A stretch of 64,000 nucleotides of DNA from Helianthus annuus (lineage: Eukaryota > Streptophyta > Magnoliopsida > Asterales > Asteraceae). Shown one piece after another: positions 1 through 10,815 of the stretch. Each line of letters starts with the position of its first letter. Position 1 is the first letter of the stretch. The DNA is taken from positions 22,338,383-22,402,382 of the forward strand of contig NC_035436.2 in NCBI RefSeq assembly GCF_002127325.2, in the 5' to 3' direction. A program made the position numbers and the translations under genes. Below the pieces are notes generated by a model, which was not told where the DNA came from, did no database searches, and worked only from the letters and a program-made list of their open reading frames with translations.

Positions 1-2350
1 GACGGCTTCTGATTATTTTGCCCTTTCTCCAATGCTCCTATCAAAGCATTGGTCATGACTAGGTCATTAGTTCAACACCCGTCCTCCCAGGAACGGGGTG
101 AGGTTGCCAAACCTAAGTAGCGCTACTAACTAATACCATGTTACCTTCCCGGTAACCAAACAACACGGAGGGACTTGAAGGGTGATAGGAAGAGTATATT
201 ATCCAACATTCCCGTTTTTACCCAAAAGACTTATCCCTCCCAGGAATACCCACTGACTGTCCCAACCACCGGGACGCATGCTCAAGAGAGATGAACTCAC
301 CTTTGATTTGCTCGGTAAGATTAAGTACTTTGATTATTAGTTGAATAAACACGTCCTAGAAAGATTACCGATAACAATTAGTTTTATGTGCACATGACCC
401 ACATATCATATATGCAGTTGATTCACATATTCATCGTTCCCATAAAGCATACTCATTGTACAAGTAACGTACTCATATAGTTCAAGACACCATTAATCAA
501 CTCACCTAGTGTCCCCGAACAACAACATAACACGTAATAGCTCAATTTCACTTCATACACACATACATAGTTTACTCGCAAACATTCCAAGCCCAATCAT
601 TAAACATGCGCATCCCATATGATTCAAGTCTAATGAAATATACAGCCCACTCGAGTGTATGATCCATTCCGCGGACCGTTTCATGCGGCCCATTGTTAAC
701 AGTTTATTCATTAGCCTCTAAACCCAATTTATGTATTATTAGTTCAACAATCACAAAGTGGATGTGCAAGATTATACCCAACCCAACCGTACCATACCCC
801 CTCTTCTTTTGTGCGGCCCACTAAGCATAGTCCAGTTAACAACAATATTAACCACATCAGACAACTATCACATAATTAATCAGGGACACTCATTAAGATG
901 TGCTATAATCCTAATCCATCTTTCAACCGATTTTGAATAATACCACTTATTCTTAGCATAATTCAATTCATCAATACATTTCCAAATCTAATACAGTTCA
1001 TGAATAAATCCTAGAATCATGCTTCAGTCTATGCACGTCAATACATGCTCACATATTAGTTTCTATAGAAACAATCAATCTCATCATTAAATATGCCTAA
1101 CATCCTTACTGACATCCTTATCAAAAAGTCTATATTATTTGATTAGGTCACCACAGGGCCGCCATTTTTAAGTCAACATCATTAAATATGCAACTATTAT
1201 TAGATCATTTTCCTTCATTACTATTGGACCTCTAATAACTAGTGACATAACAACATGGGTCTTGGGAATTTGCAAATTCAATTGACTAAGCACAATCATC
1301 ATGCAAATAATATATCCGTATTAATCGTTTATTATCACTATAGCATAAACATTACTAACATACAAAAGCAGGCTCGATGTGTTCCAACTCAAGGTGTAGC
1401 CCTATTTCAAATACACAGCGTGCGGCTCATTTATTACTCGTCAACAAGTTGTTTCTTTCATGCAGGATATTACATTACTTCATTGATTTTCATTCCAGTC
1501 AAACCGACTCACGTTTTCGTACCGTGACAATCCTCTAGTAACACACAAGTCGTAGGGTTTCAAACATGTAATCATAAATCAACTATCACGCCATATCACT
1601 TTACATGTTACTACTGCATATTAATCAGATTACAATCTAGTCGTTACAAGAAGCCCTAAATCAATCCTACGTCTAAGTCGTCCTATCCAATTTATCATAA
1701 ACTCATGTTTCCATACATCATATTAGACGGACAACCATTAATCATATTCAAGTTTACATTTAGCATCAAAAGATTCATGCATACAATTTAACACAATCCC
1801 ATAGAATTAAAACGAATGATAGTAATACTAACCGAAGAGTGAAACGAGATGTACAAGCACAATAATCTTTAAAGGGGGGGTGGGGGTCTTCTACTGTTCG
1901 CGAGTCAGGGGGGGGATTAGGGTTTTGTTATGTTGTAACTTGTGATATACAAACATGATGCGTATAGTATATATAGAACTAATTAACACAAGCCACCTAG
2001 TTCTCATATTAGGTATACTAGTTGGGCCAAGATCCAATTGAAACAAGTGGGCCGAGAAGTATTAGCTTCAAGTATAGTTCATAACATAGAAAATACATAG
2101 GAAGGTCCATCCATGTAATTCTAGTCTGAATAAGTGGGCCGGCCCACTTGGATTACGGTGCTATTGGGCTTCGGTCCGGATTGCATTTGACGGCCCAAGG
2201 GTTAGTGCGTGACCCAAAAACTTGCGGCCCAAAGGTGTTAATATGTTATTTTAGCAAAATAACACACACGCTTAACAGATTTACCAAAGAAACGAATAGT
2301 AAAGATCATCTGATTAACCGTTACAAACATTGAGAGTTCGGGTTGTCACA
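1..2350 (-). repeat. Gypsy-1 3' LTR (truncated by window edge)
   Basis: This is a near-identical direct copy of 6887-9251, ending in TTGTCACA (the minus-strand LTR start TGTGACAA). About 450 bp of the LTR lie outside the window. It contains only short spurious ORFs. Confidence 0.93.
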
Positions 2351-2390
2351 TCATCCCCAACTTGAAAGAAATTTCGTCCCGAAATTTGAC
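2351..2390 (-). other. Gypsy-1 polypurine tract module next to the 3' LTR
   Basis: On the minus strand a perfect hairpin (8-bp arms AAATTTCG/CGAAATTT around GGA, 2369-2387) is followed by TTTCAAGTTGGGGATGA and then the LTR start. This is the position and composition expected of the plus-strand primer (PPT) of a plant Gypsy element. Confidence 0.75.
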
Positions 2391-2564
2391 AAGTAAGCAC
2401 AGAAGAGTGAAGCGATAGAAACTCTAATTAAACTATATGCAATACTACACAAATAATAATCACAAATAATAATCAAACATTACGCGCAATCACTAAGCAT
2501 CCAGATAATTGCACAGACACCACGTTAACCAAATTGTAAAACAGGATTGCGAGATCAGTTGGGT

Positions 2565-2608
2565 GCCACATCATCCCCAACTTGAAAGGAATTTCGTCCC
2601 GAAATTCG
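2565..2608 (-). other. Second PPT and LTR-start-like module inside Gypsy-1
   Basis: A diverged copy of the 2351-2390 module lies about 215 bp further inside. The hairpin arms are GAATTTCG/CGAAATTC (2589-2607), followed by a CAAGTTGGGGATGA tract and a TGTGGCACCC LTR-start-like sequence. It may be the 3' end of a different family fused into this element. Confidence 0.6.
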
Positions 2609-2619
2609 CCAATGATATC

Positions 2620-4480
2620 GAAAGTTAGTCCCACCGTTTGAACAATCGGAGATAACAGAGCTTCACCTGATCATTGCGTTCTCACAGGAACTTCAGTCCA
2701 CGTCTTGAGTTCCAACGAACTCTCATGATTGAAATTCGACTGTGTTTACCGTGGGTTTCTCAACAAGGGTATCACAAGTGTTGCATCGAACAGACGCTTC
2801 TTTAGGTTCAAGACATAACCGACATCGTGTGCGTTACCTAATTCGTCAAGTAACTCGAGTTCGTGAGCCATATCATCAATCCGTTTCAGAATCCAAATGT
2901 CCCAGTGTACCGCAACTAAGCTGGCCACATTTCCCATAGCGTACCGCACCCTCCCAGGGTGAGACTTTTGATTATGATGCGTTCTCCCACCGCGAATTTC
3001 CACTATTTCCTAAGCTTAACAGCTTCCCAAGGGGTTCAAGTATAAATCCTGGATCTGTGATTAGGTTCTCATTTCCATATATGTGTTTCTGGTTGCTAAT
3101 ACCCTACCTTGACTTTCCCACATGTCAAACTTCGTTCCCATGCGTGGCTATCTGGGCCTTCAGGCCCGGTCACCCACATATGGTCTTCAGGTTTCAATGC
3201 ATCCTATCAAAACTCAGGTGAATAGGATATCGAGGCCCATGTGCTTCGCCTGCACCATTTCCCTAAGGTTGCTGTATCGTAAGGTCCATATTCGTTCCAT
3301 GAAGTAGCAAATATCGTCTGATGTGCCAGAGGTTGCTTCTCCCTGCCCCGCATGGGTTAATCTTGAGAATTCTCTTCCTTCAGTTCTCCAGTTGGAACAG
3401 AGTGAGCCTGATCAGGTAAGTTAGAGTCAATAGCAAGCTGCAAAGCTCGTGCACATCCCGGTTTCACGGTCATATTCATTCAAAAGTTCCATCCAGCGTT
3501 GCCATCACATGTTTAGCTCTCTTGAAACAAGAATACACGGGAGGCCCTTGTGATCGGTCTGAGTGGTGCATTCGGTACCGTCCAAGTAATGCCTCCAATT
3601 TAAATCCAAAGACTATGGCTTCCACCGCAGGTCGTGACTCGTGTAGTCCTTCCTGTATGCCCACCACGTAAGCCGTCGCCTTCTCATGTTGTATCGGTGC
3701 GTAACCGGGACTCTGATTCGAACCATCATGGTATACCGCCAGACCATCAGTACCCTCAGATAGGAGTAATGCTCAGTGCGTTGCAGAGTTGGGTTTCAAA
3801 AGCTGAAAAGACGTTCCGCGACTTTGTTTCCCAAGGATTGACAGCTCCCAGCTGTGCTAAGGAGGTTGTAGTTACGCAATCTTCGAAAATCCCATGATGA
3901 ATCCGTGATAGTATCCAGCGAACCCGAGGGATTGCTGTATCCCAGAAGGAAATCAGGATTTGCATAAGTTCAATCTGAAATTCCACCTAACGATGTGGAA
4001 GTAAACCAGGTAACTCTTCCAAAGACACGTCAGAAAATTCACAAATAACTGGAAGATACTCGATCTTCCTTTCTTAAAGTGGCGAATCGGTGACAAGAGC
4101 TAGCATAGCAGAGTAGCCCTTCCGTAGACACTTCTGGGCTTTCACGACTGAGACGATGCCAACAATGGCACCACTACGATGACCTTGAACTGATAAGGAT
4201 TCCCCACTGAGGAGAGGGATACGCACGATTTTCTCTTTACAGAGAATTTCCGCTTGATGCATAGATACCCAAATCCGTGTCAACGACCACGTCAAAACTT
4301 ACAAGAGTATCGGGTGGTAGGTCAAGGTCGAACACTTGACCCATGATATCAAGTTTACAACCAAAAAGAACATGAGAAGCTTCTATCGATTTACTAGCAG
4401 TTAACTCTACTACATGCTTATTTTACAAGAGAGGTGGGAGTCAGTCCTAGCTAACGATTGAACCCCAGAGACACATAACT
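2620..4480 (-). pseudogene. Gypsy-1 protease/pol remnant
   Basis: Fragments of a Ty3/Gypsy polyprotein can be read in order on the minus strand. The protease region (about 4060-4560) has lost the DSGA-type active site but keeps EKIVRIPLLSGESLSVQG near 4220. A stub reading EFQIEL near 3975 is followed directly by RT/RNase H-connecting sequence, so the catalytic core of RT is deleted. RNase H wording is seen near 3540-3760 (a TDHKGL-like string). The integrase C-terminus survives near 2746-2860 (a string like NLKKRLFDATLVIPL). Frames change repeatedly and stops are common, so nothing functional is encoded. Identification rests on recalled family wording. Confidence 0.7.
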
Positions 4481-4558
4481 CAAATCGAAACAAGAGTCAA
4501 ATAAAACAGAAGCAGAAAAAGATCATTCAAAGAAGACGTACCGGTCTCAACATTGCCA

Positions 4559-5893
4559 TCATTGCGAGTTTCCCCCAGCGCCAATAGTAAATACTCTTCC
4601 ACGTGCTCCGTTCCCACCATTGTTCCCATTGTCGCCGCTCCCAGTATTGTTGTTGTTGCCAGCATTCTGATTAAGCTGAGGGCAATCCCTCTTAAAATGA
4701 CCCTCATCACCACACTGAAAGCACCCCTTTTGATTTCCCCGGTTCTGTTGAGACTGTTGCCTCTCCTGTTGCTGTGGCTGCTGCTGCGGCTGCTTTGGAA
4801 GCCAGACCCTGCAATCTTTAGCCATATGACCCACCTTGTTGCACCTATGACATACCCGGGTGCACGGCCCGCGATGGTGAAACATACACTTATCACACTT
4901 TGGTAACTTTCCCGCGTAAGAACCCTGATTTGAATTGTTGCTCTGATTCTGGTTCACAGAAGACGACTGGCTAAAACTACGGTGGATGCTGTTGTCTGCC
5001 CTTTTCTGAGATTGGCTGGCACCGGTAGCTTTATCAGTATCATTCCATTTCCGCTTGTTATCACTAGCAGGTGTTGTAGCTGTAGCAGTCGAGGTGGTAG
5101 CAGAAACACGTGGCGGCAAGTTGCCACATTCGACCTCTTGGTCAGTAATCTTATGTGCCAAACGGACGATACGGGGCAGATTGTCTAGGTTTGCAGCAGT
5201 AACGTACCCCTTAACAGCTGGTGCTAAGCCTTTGAGATACAACTCAATTCGCCGCGGTGGGGGTCGAGACATGTTAGGGCACAAAGTTGCTAAATCATTA
5301 GACCTCCTAGTGTATGCTTCAATCTCAGATCCCTCCATTTTCAGATTGTAGAACTCGTTCTCCAGTTTCTGAATCTCATCACGAGGACAATACTCCTCTC
5401 GCATCAACTCCTTGAAATCATCCCAAGTAGTGGCATTCGCCATCTCAATACCCAACATCTGAACCTGGGCATTCCACCATGTAAGGGCACCATCCTCGAG
5501 TGTGCCCGTAGCATACTTCACTCTGTCCCCAGCTGGACAGTTACACATTGCAAATACTGATTCTGCCTTCTCGAACCATCACAGGAGTCCTACAGCCCCT
5601 TCAGTCCCGCTAAAGGTCTGTGGCTTACAATCCATGAACATCTTGTACGTACAAGCAGGTGGAGCAGGTGGATTGTTTTGATTCGCAGGTTGACCTAAGA
5701 CGAAAGAACGTTCAATGCACAGGTAAGATTCGAGTATACGACACAAGGATAGAAAGTAATTGGCACATATCGTACCAGCCTGGTAAGCCGCTAGGGCTTC
5801 AGCTACACGAGTGTTGATCAAGATGGTTAATTCGGCCTGCGTCATAGCAATGTGGCCACGTCCATGGCCTCGTCCGCTCATGTTTCTATACAA
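4559..5893 (-). pseudogene. gag: Gypsy-1 gag (broken)
   Basis: The frame opens at 5893 with an Arg/Gly-rich start and IAMTQAELTILINTRVAEA, typical of plant Gypsy gag. It stops at 5579, where an arginine codon appears to have become TGA. The same frame resumes and runs from 5548 to 4559 through the capsid-like region (GTLEDGALTWWNAQVQMLG) to a CCHC knuckle (CHRCNKVGHMAKDC) and a second one (CFQCGDEGHFKRDC). Between 5775 and 5695 an 81-bp insert with GT...AG ends interrupts the frame without breaking it. The product would be the nucleic-acid-binding structural protein of the retrotransposon particle. Confidence 0.88.
5695..5775 (-). other. Intron-like 81-bp insert in Gypsy-1 gag
   Basis: The minus strand reads GCTG|GTACGATATG ... 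TTTTGTCTTAG|GTCAACC. Removing it joins AAYQAG to QPANQNNPP, the usual gag wording. Its length is a multiple of three and it has no stop, so the unspliced frame is also open. Gypsy-2 gag has no such insert at the same codon. Confidence 0.5.
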
Positions 5894-6419
5894 AAAGGGA
5901 AGGATTTAAAATGCAAGTTCGAGTAGAAGTCGAGTATTACTATGACCTTTATAGACTACTAAGTCCTAACATAATACCAATTAGACGATCAGAACCCTTT
6001 TCACACTCGTTAAGCCTCACTGGGACTCACATGCACCTCACGTTATTATTATGTGTGCACCCATGATAATAAGGCGATTTGCATGCTTATCTCAGTGCCT
6101 CTTAACTTGCGCTAAAAGGTTCCCCACATTCAAATAGCAACCGAAAGGTTTTACAGGATCGAGAATCACATTAGTCAATGGGTAGTGTCAAACTAACAGA
6201 TCACATAACAGGGGTTGGTAACATAAGGGCTCATACTGTTGTGCCAAGTGTGCATTCACGTGCAATGTCATACATAAGTGTACACTAGATATACTATCCA
6301 ATAGTAAATGAGAAACGAACCTTGCAGTCTGGAGCTGAGTGTCATGGTCGATTTCGGTATTGTTCGGTTATAGTCTTGTTTTATGAAAACGTTTTAAAAC
6401 CAAGTTCACTATAACCAGT

Positions 6420-6432
6420 GGCTCTGATACCA
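6420..6432 (-). other. Gypsy-1 primer binding site
   Basis: The minus strand reads TGGTATCAGAGCC three bases after the 5' LTR end. This complements the 3' end of initiator methionine tRNA, the usual primer for minus-strand cDNA synthesis in plant LTR elements. Confidence 0.92.
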
Positions 6433-6435
6433 AAC

Positions 6436-9251
6436 TGTCACACCCCCAAAATACCACCTAGGGAGTGTCCCTGTCAGGCGTGTGACAAACCACTAACGAG
6501 CCACTAATCATATTGAACCAATCATAATGTTGAATAAAATCATCAATTATTCTGAAAAGTACTGTCAATAAGTCTAAAAGAAAACCAACATGTTCAGCGG
6601 AAGCAAATAAAAGAAAACATAATTAACTGTTTCAGTTTAAATGTGTGAAATCAATAAACCCATCATTCGTATCCAATCAGCACGACCCATGACCACTCCA
6701 GCTACTTCAGACAGCAAGTTCCAAATCCATACAACCTAACAACCTGCGAGCATGCAACAAGTGTATCAGACAACGCTGGTGAGTTCATAGTTTTACGAAA
6801 ACGTTGTTTACCAAGTATGTAGTTAATCCATTGAAGTTAATTCCCGAAGTAATGTTGATAACAATGTTGATAATACCCCAATACAAGACGGCTTCTGATT
6901 ATTTTGCCCTTTCTCCAATGCTCCTATCAAAGCATTGGTCATGACTAGGTCATTAGTTCAACACCCGTCCTCCCAGGAACGGGGTGAGGTTGCCAAACCT
7001 AAGTAGCGCTACTAACTAATACCATGTTACCTTCCCGGTAACCAAACAACACGGAGGGACTTGAAGGGTGATAGGAAGAGTATATTATCCAACATTCCCG
7101 TTTTTACCCAAAAGACTTATCCCTCCCAGGAATACCCACTGACTGTCCCAACCACCGGGACGCATGCTCAAGAGAGATGAACTCACCTTTGATTTGCTCG
7201 GTAAGATTAAGTACTTTGATTATTAGTTGAATAAACACGTCCTAGAAAGATTACCGATAACAATTAGTTTTATGTGCACATGACCCACATATCATATATG
7301 CAGTTGATTCACATATTCATCGTTCCCATAAAGCATACTCATTGTACAAGTAACGTACTCATATAGTTCAAGACACCATTAATCAACTCACCTAGTGTCC
7401 CCGAACAACAACATAACACGTAATAGCTCAATTTCACTTCATACACACATACATAGTTTACTCGCAAACATTCCAAGCCCAATCATTAAACATGCGCAGC
7501 CCATATGATTCAAGTCTAATGAAATATACAGCCCACTCGAGTGTATGATCCATTCCGCGGACCGTTTCATGCGGCCCATTGTTAACAGTTTATTCATTAG
7601 CCTCTAAACCCAATTTATGTATTATTAGTTCAACAATCACAAAGTGGATGCGCAAGATTATACCCAACCCAACCGTACCATACCCCCTCTTCTTTTGTGC
7701 GGCCCACTAAGCATAGTCCAGTTAACAACAATATTAACCACATCAGACAACTATCACATAATTAATCAGGGACACTCATTAAGATGTGCTATAATCCTAA
7801 TCCATCTTTCAACCGATTTTGAGATCAAGATCAATATATAATACCACTTATTCTTAGCATAATTCAATTCATCAATACATTTCCAAATCTAATACAGTTC
7901 ATGAATAAATCCTAGAATCATGCTTCAGTCTATGCACGTCAATACATGCTCACATATTAGTTTCTATAGAAACAATCAATCTCATCATTAAATATGCCTA
8001 ACATCCTTACTGACATCCTTATCAAAAAGTCTATATTATTTGATTAGGTCACCACAGGGCCGCCATTTTTAAGTCAACATCATTAAATATGCAACTATTA
8101 TTAGATCATTTTCCTTCATTACTATTGGACCTCTAATAACTAGTGACATAACAACATGGGTCTTGGGAATTTGCAAATTCAATTGACTAAGCACAATCAT
8201 CATGCAAATAATATATCCGTATTAATCGTTTATTATCACTATAGCATAAACATTACTAACATACAAGCAGGCTCGATGTGTTCCAACTCATGGTGTAGCC
8301 CTATTTCAAATACACAGCGTGCGGCTCATTTATTACTCGTCAACAAGTTGTTTCTTTCATGCAGGATATTACATTACTTCATTGATTTTCATTCCAGTCA
8401 AACCGACTCACGTTTTCGTACCGTGACAATCCTCTAGTAACACACAAGTCGTAGGGTTTCAAACATGTAATCATAAATCAACTATCACGCCATATCACTT
8501 TACATGTTACTACTGCATATTAATCAGATTACAATCTAGTCGTTACAAGAAGCCCTAAATCAATCCTACGTCTAAGTCGTCCTATCCAATTTATCATAAA
8601 CTCATGTTTCCATACATCATATTAGACGGACAACCATTAATCATATTCAAGTTTACATTTAGCATCAAAAGATTCATGCATACAATTTAACACAATCCCA
8701 TAGAATTAAAACGAATGATAGTAATACTAACCGAAGAGCGAAACGAGATGTACAAGCACAATAATCTTCAAAGGGGGGTGGGGGTCTTCTACTGTTCGCG
8801 AGTCAGGGGGGGGGGATTAGGGTTTTGTTATGTTGTAACTTGTGATATACAAACATGATGCGTATAGTATATATAGAACTAATTAACACAAGCCACCTAG
8901 TTCTCATATTAGGTATACTAGTTGGGCCAAGATCCAATTGAAACAAGTGGGCCGAGAAGTATTAGCTTCAAGTATAGTTCATAACATAGAAAATACATAG
9001 GAAGGTCCATCCATGTAATTCTAGTCTGAATAAGTGGGCCGAGCCCACTTGGATTACGGTGCTATTGGGCTTCGGTCCGGATTGCATTTGACGGCCCAAG
9101 GGTTAGTGCGTGACCCAAAAACTTGCGGCCCAAAGGTGTTAATATGTTAATTTAGCAAAATAACACACACGCTTAACAGATTTACCAAAGAAACGAATAG
9201 TAAAGATCATCTGATTAACCGTTACAAACATTGAGAGTTCGGGTTGTCACA
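6436..9251 (-). repeat. Gypsy-1 5' LTR (2816 bp)
   Basis: The plus-strand edges are TGTCACACCC and GTTGTCACA, so the minus-strand LTR runs TG...CA. Its U5 end (about 6436-7200) matches the same part of the Gypsy-2 LTR (18380-19139, inverted), while the U3 ends differ. G runs near 8770-8815 mark a possible U3/R region. ORFs inside are not conserved genes. Confidence 0.93.
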
Positions 9252-9316
9252 AATAAGATGAGCATCAATTAAATAAAAAAAGAGCTCTGAACACCCTTTT
9301 ATTAAAATAATTTTAC

Positions 9317-9397
9317 CTCTTCGTCCATAACAAAAACATTGGGATCAGCAGCCATTTCCTCATTAAGAGCAGAGTTCAGAGCATCTCGCACTGTCAT
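9317..9397 (-). pseudogene. PDHB: Captured exon of pyruvate dehydrogenase E1 beta subunit
   Basis: An 81-base exon lies between TTTTACAG and GTAAAATT on the minus strand. It encodes 27 residues starting MTVRDALNSALNEEM and ending VFVMDEE, the conserved start of the mature mitochondrial E1-beta chain. In the intact enzyme this subunit forms the E1 heterotetramer that decarboxylates pyruvate. No other PDHB exon is visible, so it is a fragment carried by Helitron-1. Confidence 0.85.
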
Positions 9398-9419
9398 CTG
9401 TAAAACTTGAAAAGTAAAT

Positions 9420-9720
9420 CTAAAATCCAAATTTCTTAAGATATATTTGTAAGTCACCAAAATAAAAAAATTTAAAAAAAAAAACTCTGCTTGACGTAAA
9501 CAAAGAATTTGGAAGTCCCTTGGCTTGACCCATATACAAAGAATTTGGAAGCCCCTTGTCCTTCTCTTCCATTTCAGCGAACAGACCACCAACAATGCCC
9601 ACATCAGTCAGGTCTACCCTCTTGGCTGTAGTGATAAATCTCTTCCACTTCAGCGAACAGACCGCCACTTCCCCTTTGAATTCCAGCTTTATTGTGAGTT
9701 GTGACCAAATATATTTTTCA
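9420..9720 (-). other. Unidentified exon-like stretch
   Basis: The minus strand holds an open stretch with two related phrases (CSLKWKR and GGLFAEMEEKDKG) and a repeated AAGGAATTTGG-type tract. It lies in the proper orientation upstream of the PDHB exon but is not recognisable as PDHB. It may be another captured piece. I assign no function. Confidence 0.25.
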
Positions 9721-10161
9721 ACCTAAAGAAATCAATCGAAGCGGATGTAAACACATCACATAACAACTTTTTTTTGCATAAAATTACAAAAAAAAAAAAA
9801 TACAATAAACATATAGCAAAAGTAAGTCAACCGTACCTTCCGTACGGTACACGCCGTCAAGGGACTACAGATCTCAGATGTTGATAACCAAATCCACGCC
9901 AAACAATCCAGTTACCAAATGTATGTGCCGAGAGGGAAGGATGTAGTACACTGAATCGGAAGTTCTAAATTAGTTAAAAAGTAACAAATATCATAATCCA
10001 TATCATTAAACATTATTTGAAACAATACAAAGCAGAAAACCAAATGTCGAAAAAGCAATCCGTTATTTAAACACTTAAGTGCATAGAAGCTGTTAAATTA
10101 GATAATTAATCCTACAAAGCAATATCATACTTTGAGTGGGTGTAAAAGTAAATTGGCTTAC
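9721..10161. other. No recognisable gene
   Basis: AT-rich Helitron-1 interior with A/T homopolymers. I see no coding fragment I can name. Confidence 0.5.
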
Positions 10162-10241
10162 ATTTTATAGAACTTGCTGGGAGCATTACCGGCGACTTTA
10201 GCGAGACGGAGAGGTGTGAGTTCGACCTTTAAATCATTCAG
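10162..10241 (-). pseudogene. RPL35: Captured exon of 60S ribosomal protein L35 (uL29)
   Basis: An 80-base minus-strand exon between GCTTAG and GTAAGCC encodes LNDLKVELTPLRLAKVAG and continues with APSKFYK. This corresponds to the central helix region of eukaryotic L35 (LKDLKAELALLRVAKVTGG in typical plants). The donor phase fits the following I-K codon of the real gene. Several substitutions (P for L, N for G, F and Y in the next positions) suggest relaxed constraint. Flanking L35 exons are absent, so it is a captured fragment. Confidence 0.78.
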
Positions 10242-10815
10242 CTAAGCAAGCAAATTAGTCCTTCATTCGATTTAAATAAAAAATAATATACAGCAAAATA
10301 GAATTACCAAAGACCAAATTTTTTTTTTTCACAAAATCAATGGACTGGTCAACTTTGAAAAGTCAACTGACTTGAGCTTTGGTCGTGTTTTTATTTTGGA
10401 TATAATGTTGTTGTGCTTGGGTTTAAGCTTAGTAGGATGTTTTTTTAATGGAATCACCAGTTATTGGTGATGGATGAGAATTCCAGAAGAAAGTTGCTTG
10501 TGTTGGTTAATGGAAACTTTGACATACCGATTATCCTCTTGTAATCTACAAAAGCACTAAAAAAATTCAACATCACCATTTGCAATGGTTTTTTAAGTTT
10601 GTCTCAAAGCAATAAAAAACTTACTATTGGCCATGGATCGACTATGAGGCTGCTCGGAGCACCGCTGCCATCCACCATTGCAGCCATCGCAGCACGTTGC
10701 CATCCACCATCCCATCTTTAGCTGTAAAAGTAATAAAGGAACACTTGCAGTATCCACAAATCTGTAATGTTATGTCTCTCACTGAGAAAAAAACAAACTG
10801 CTGAATCAGATTTTG
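10242..10815. other. Spacer between captured fragments
   Basis: Low-complexity and AT-rich sequence. A short GC-richer patch at 10630-10715 with repeated CCATCCACCAT/CAGCCATCG words is open on the minus strand but unrecognised. Confidence 0.4.

Larger units (their letters stand above)
1..9251 (-). mobile_element. Gypsy-1, decayed Ty3/Gypsy LTR retrotransposon
   Basis: Two long direct repeats (1-2350 and 6436-9251) flank a 4.1 kb interior with, in minus-strand order, a tRNA-iMet primer binding site, a Gypsy gag with a CCHC knuckle, protease and pol remnants, and a polypurine tract. Gag wording resembles the Tekay/Del chromovirus group. The interior is much shorter than an autonomous element because most of RT and integrase is missing. 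The 3' LTR continues beyond the window start, so only one flank is visible and no target duplication can be checked. LTR copies differ by scattered substitutions and a 15-bp indel near 7825, so this copy is older than Gypsy-2. It adjoins, and probably inserted into, Helitron-1. Confidence 0.9.

Noticed and set aside
4480..4906. ORFs of 117 (plus) and 138 (minus) codons overlapping gag
   Set aside because: Shadow frames of the Gypsy-1 gag zinc-knuckle region.
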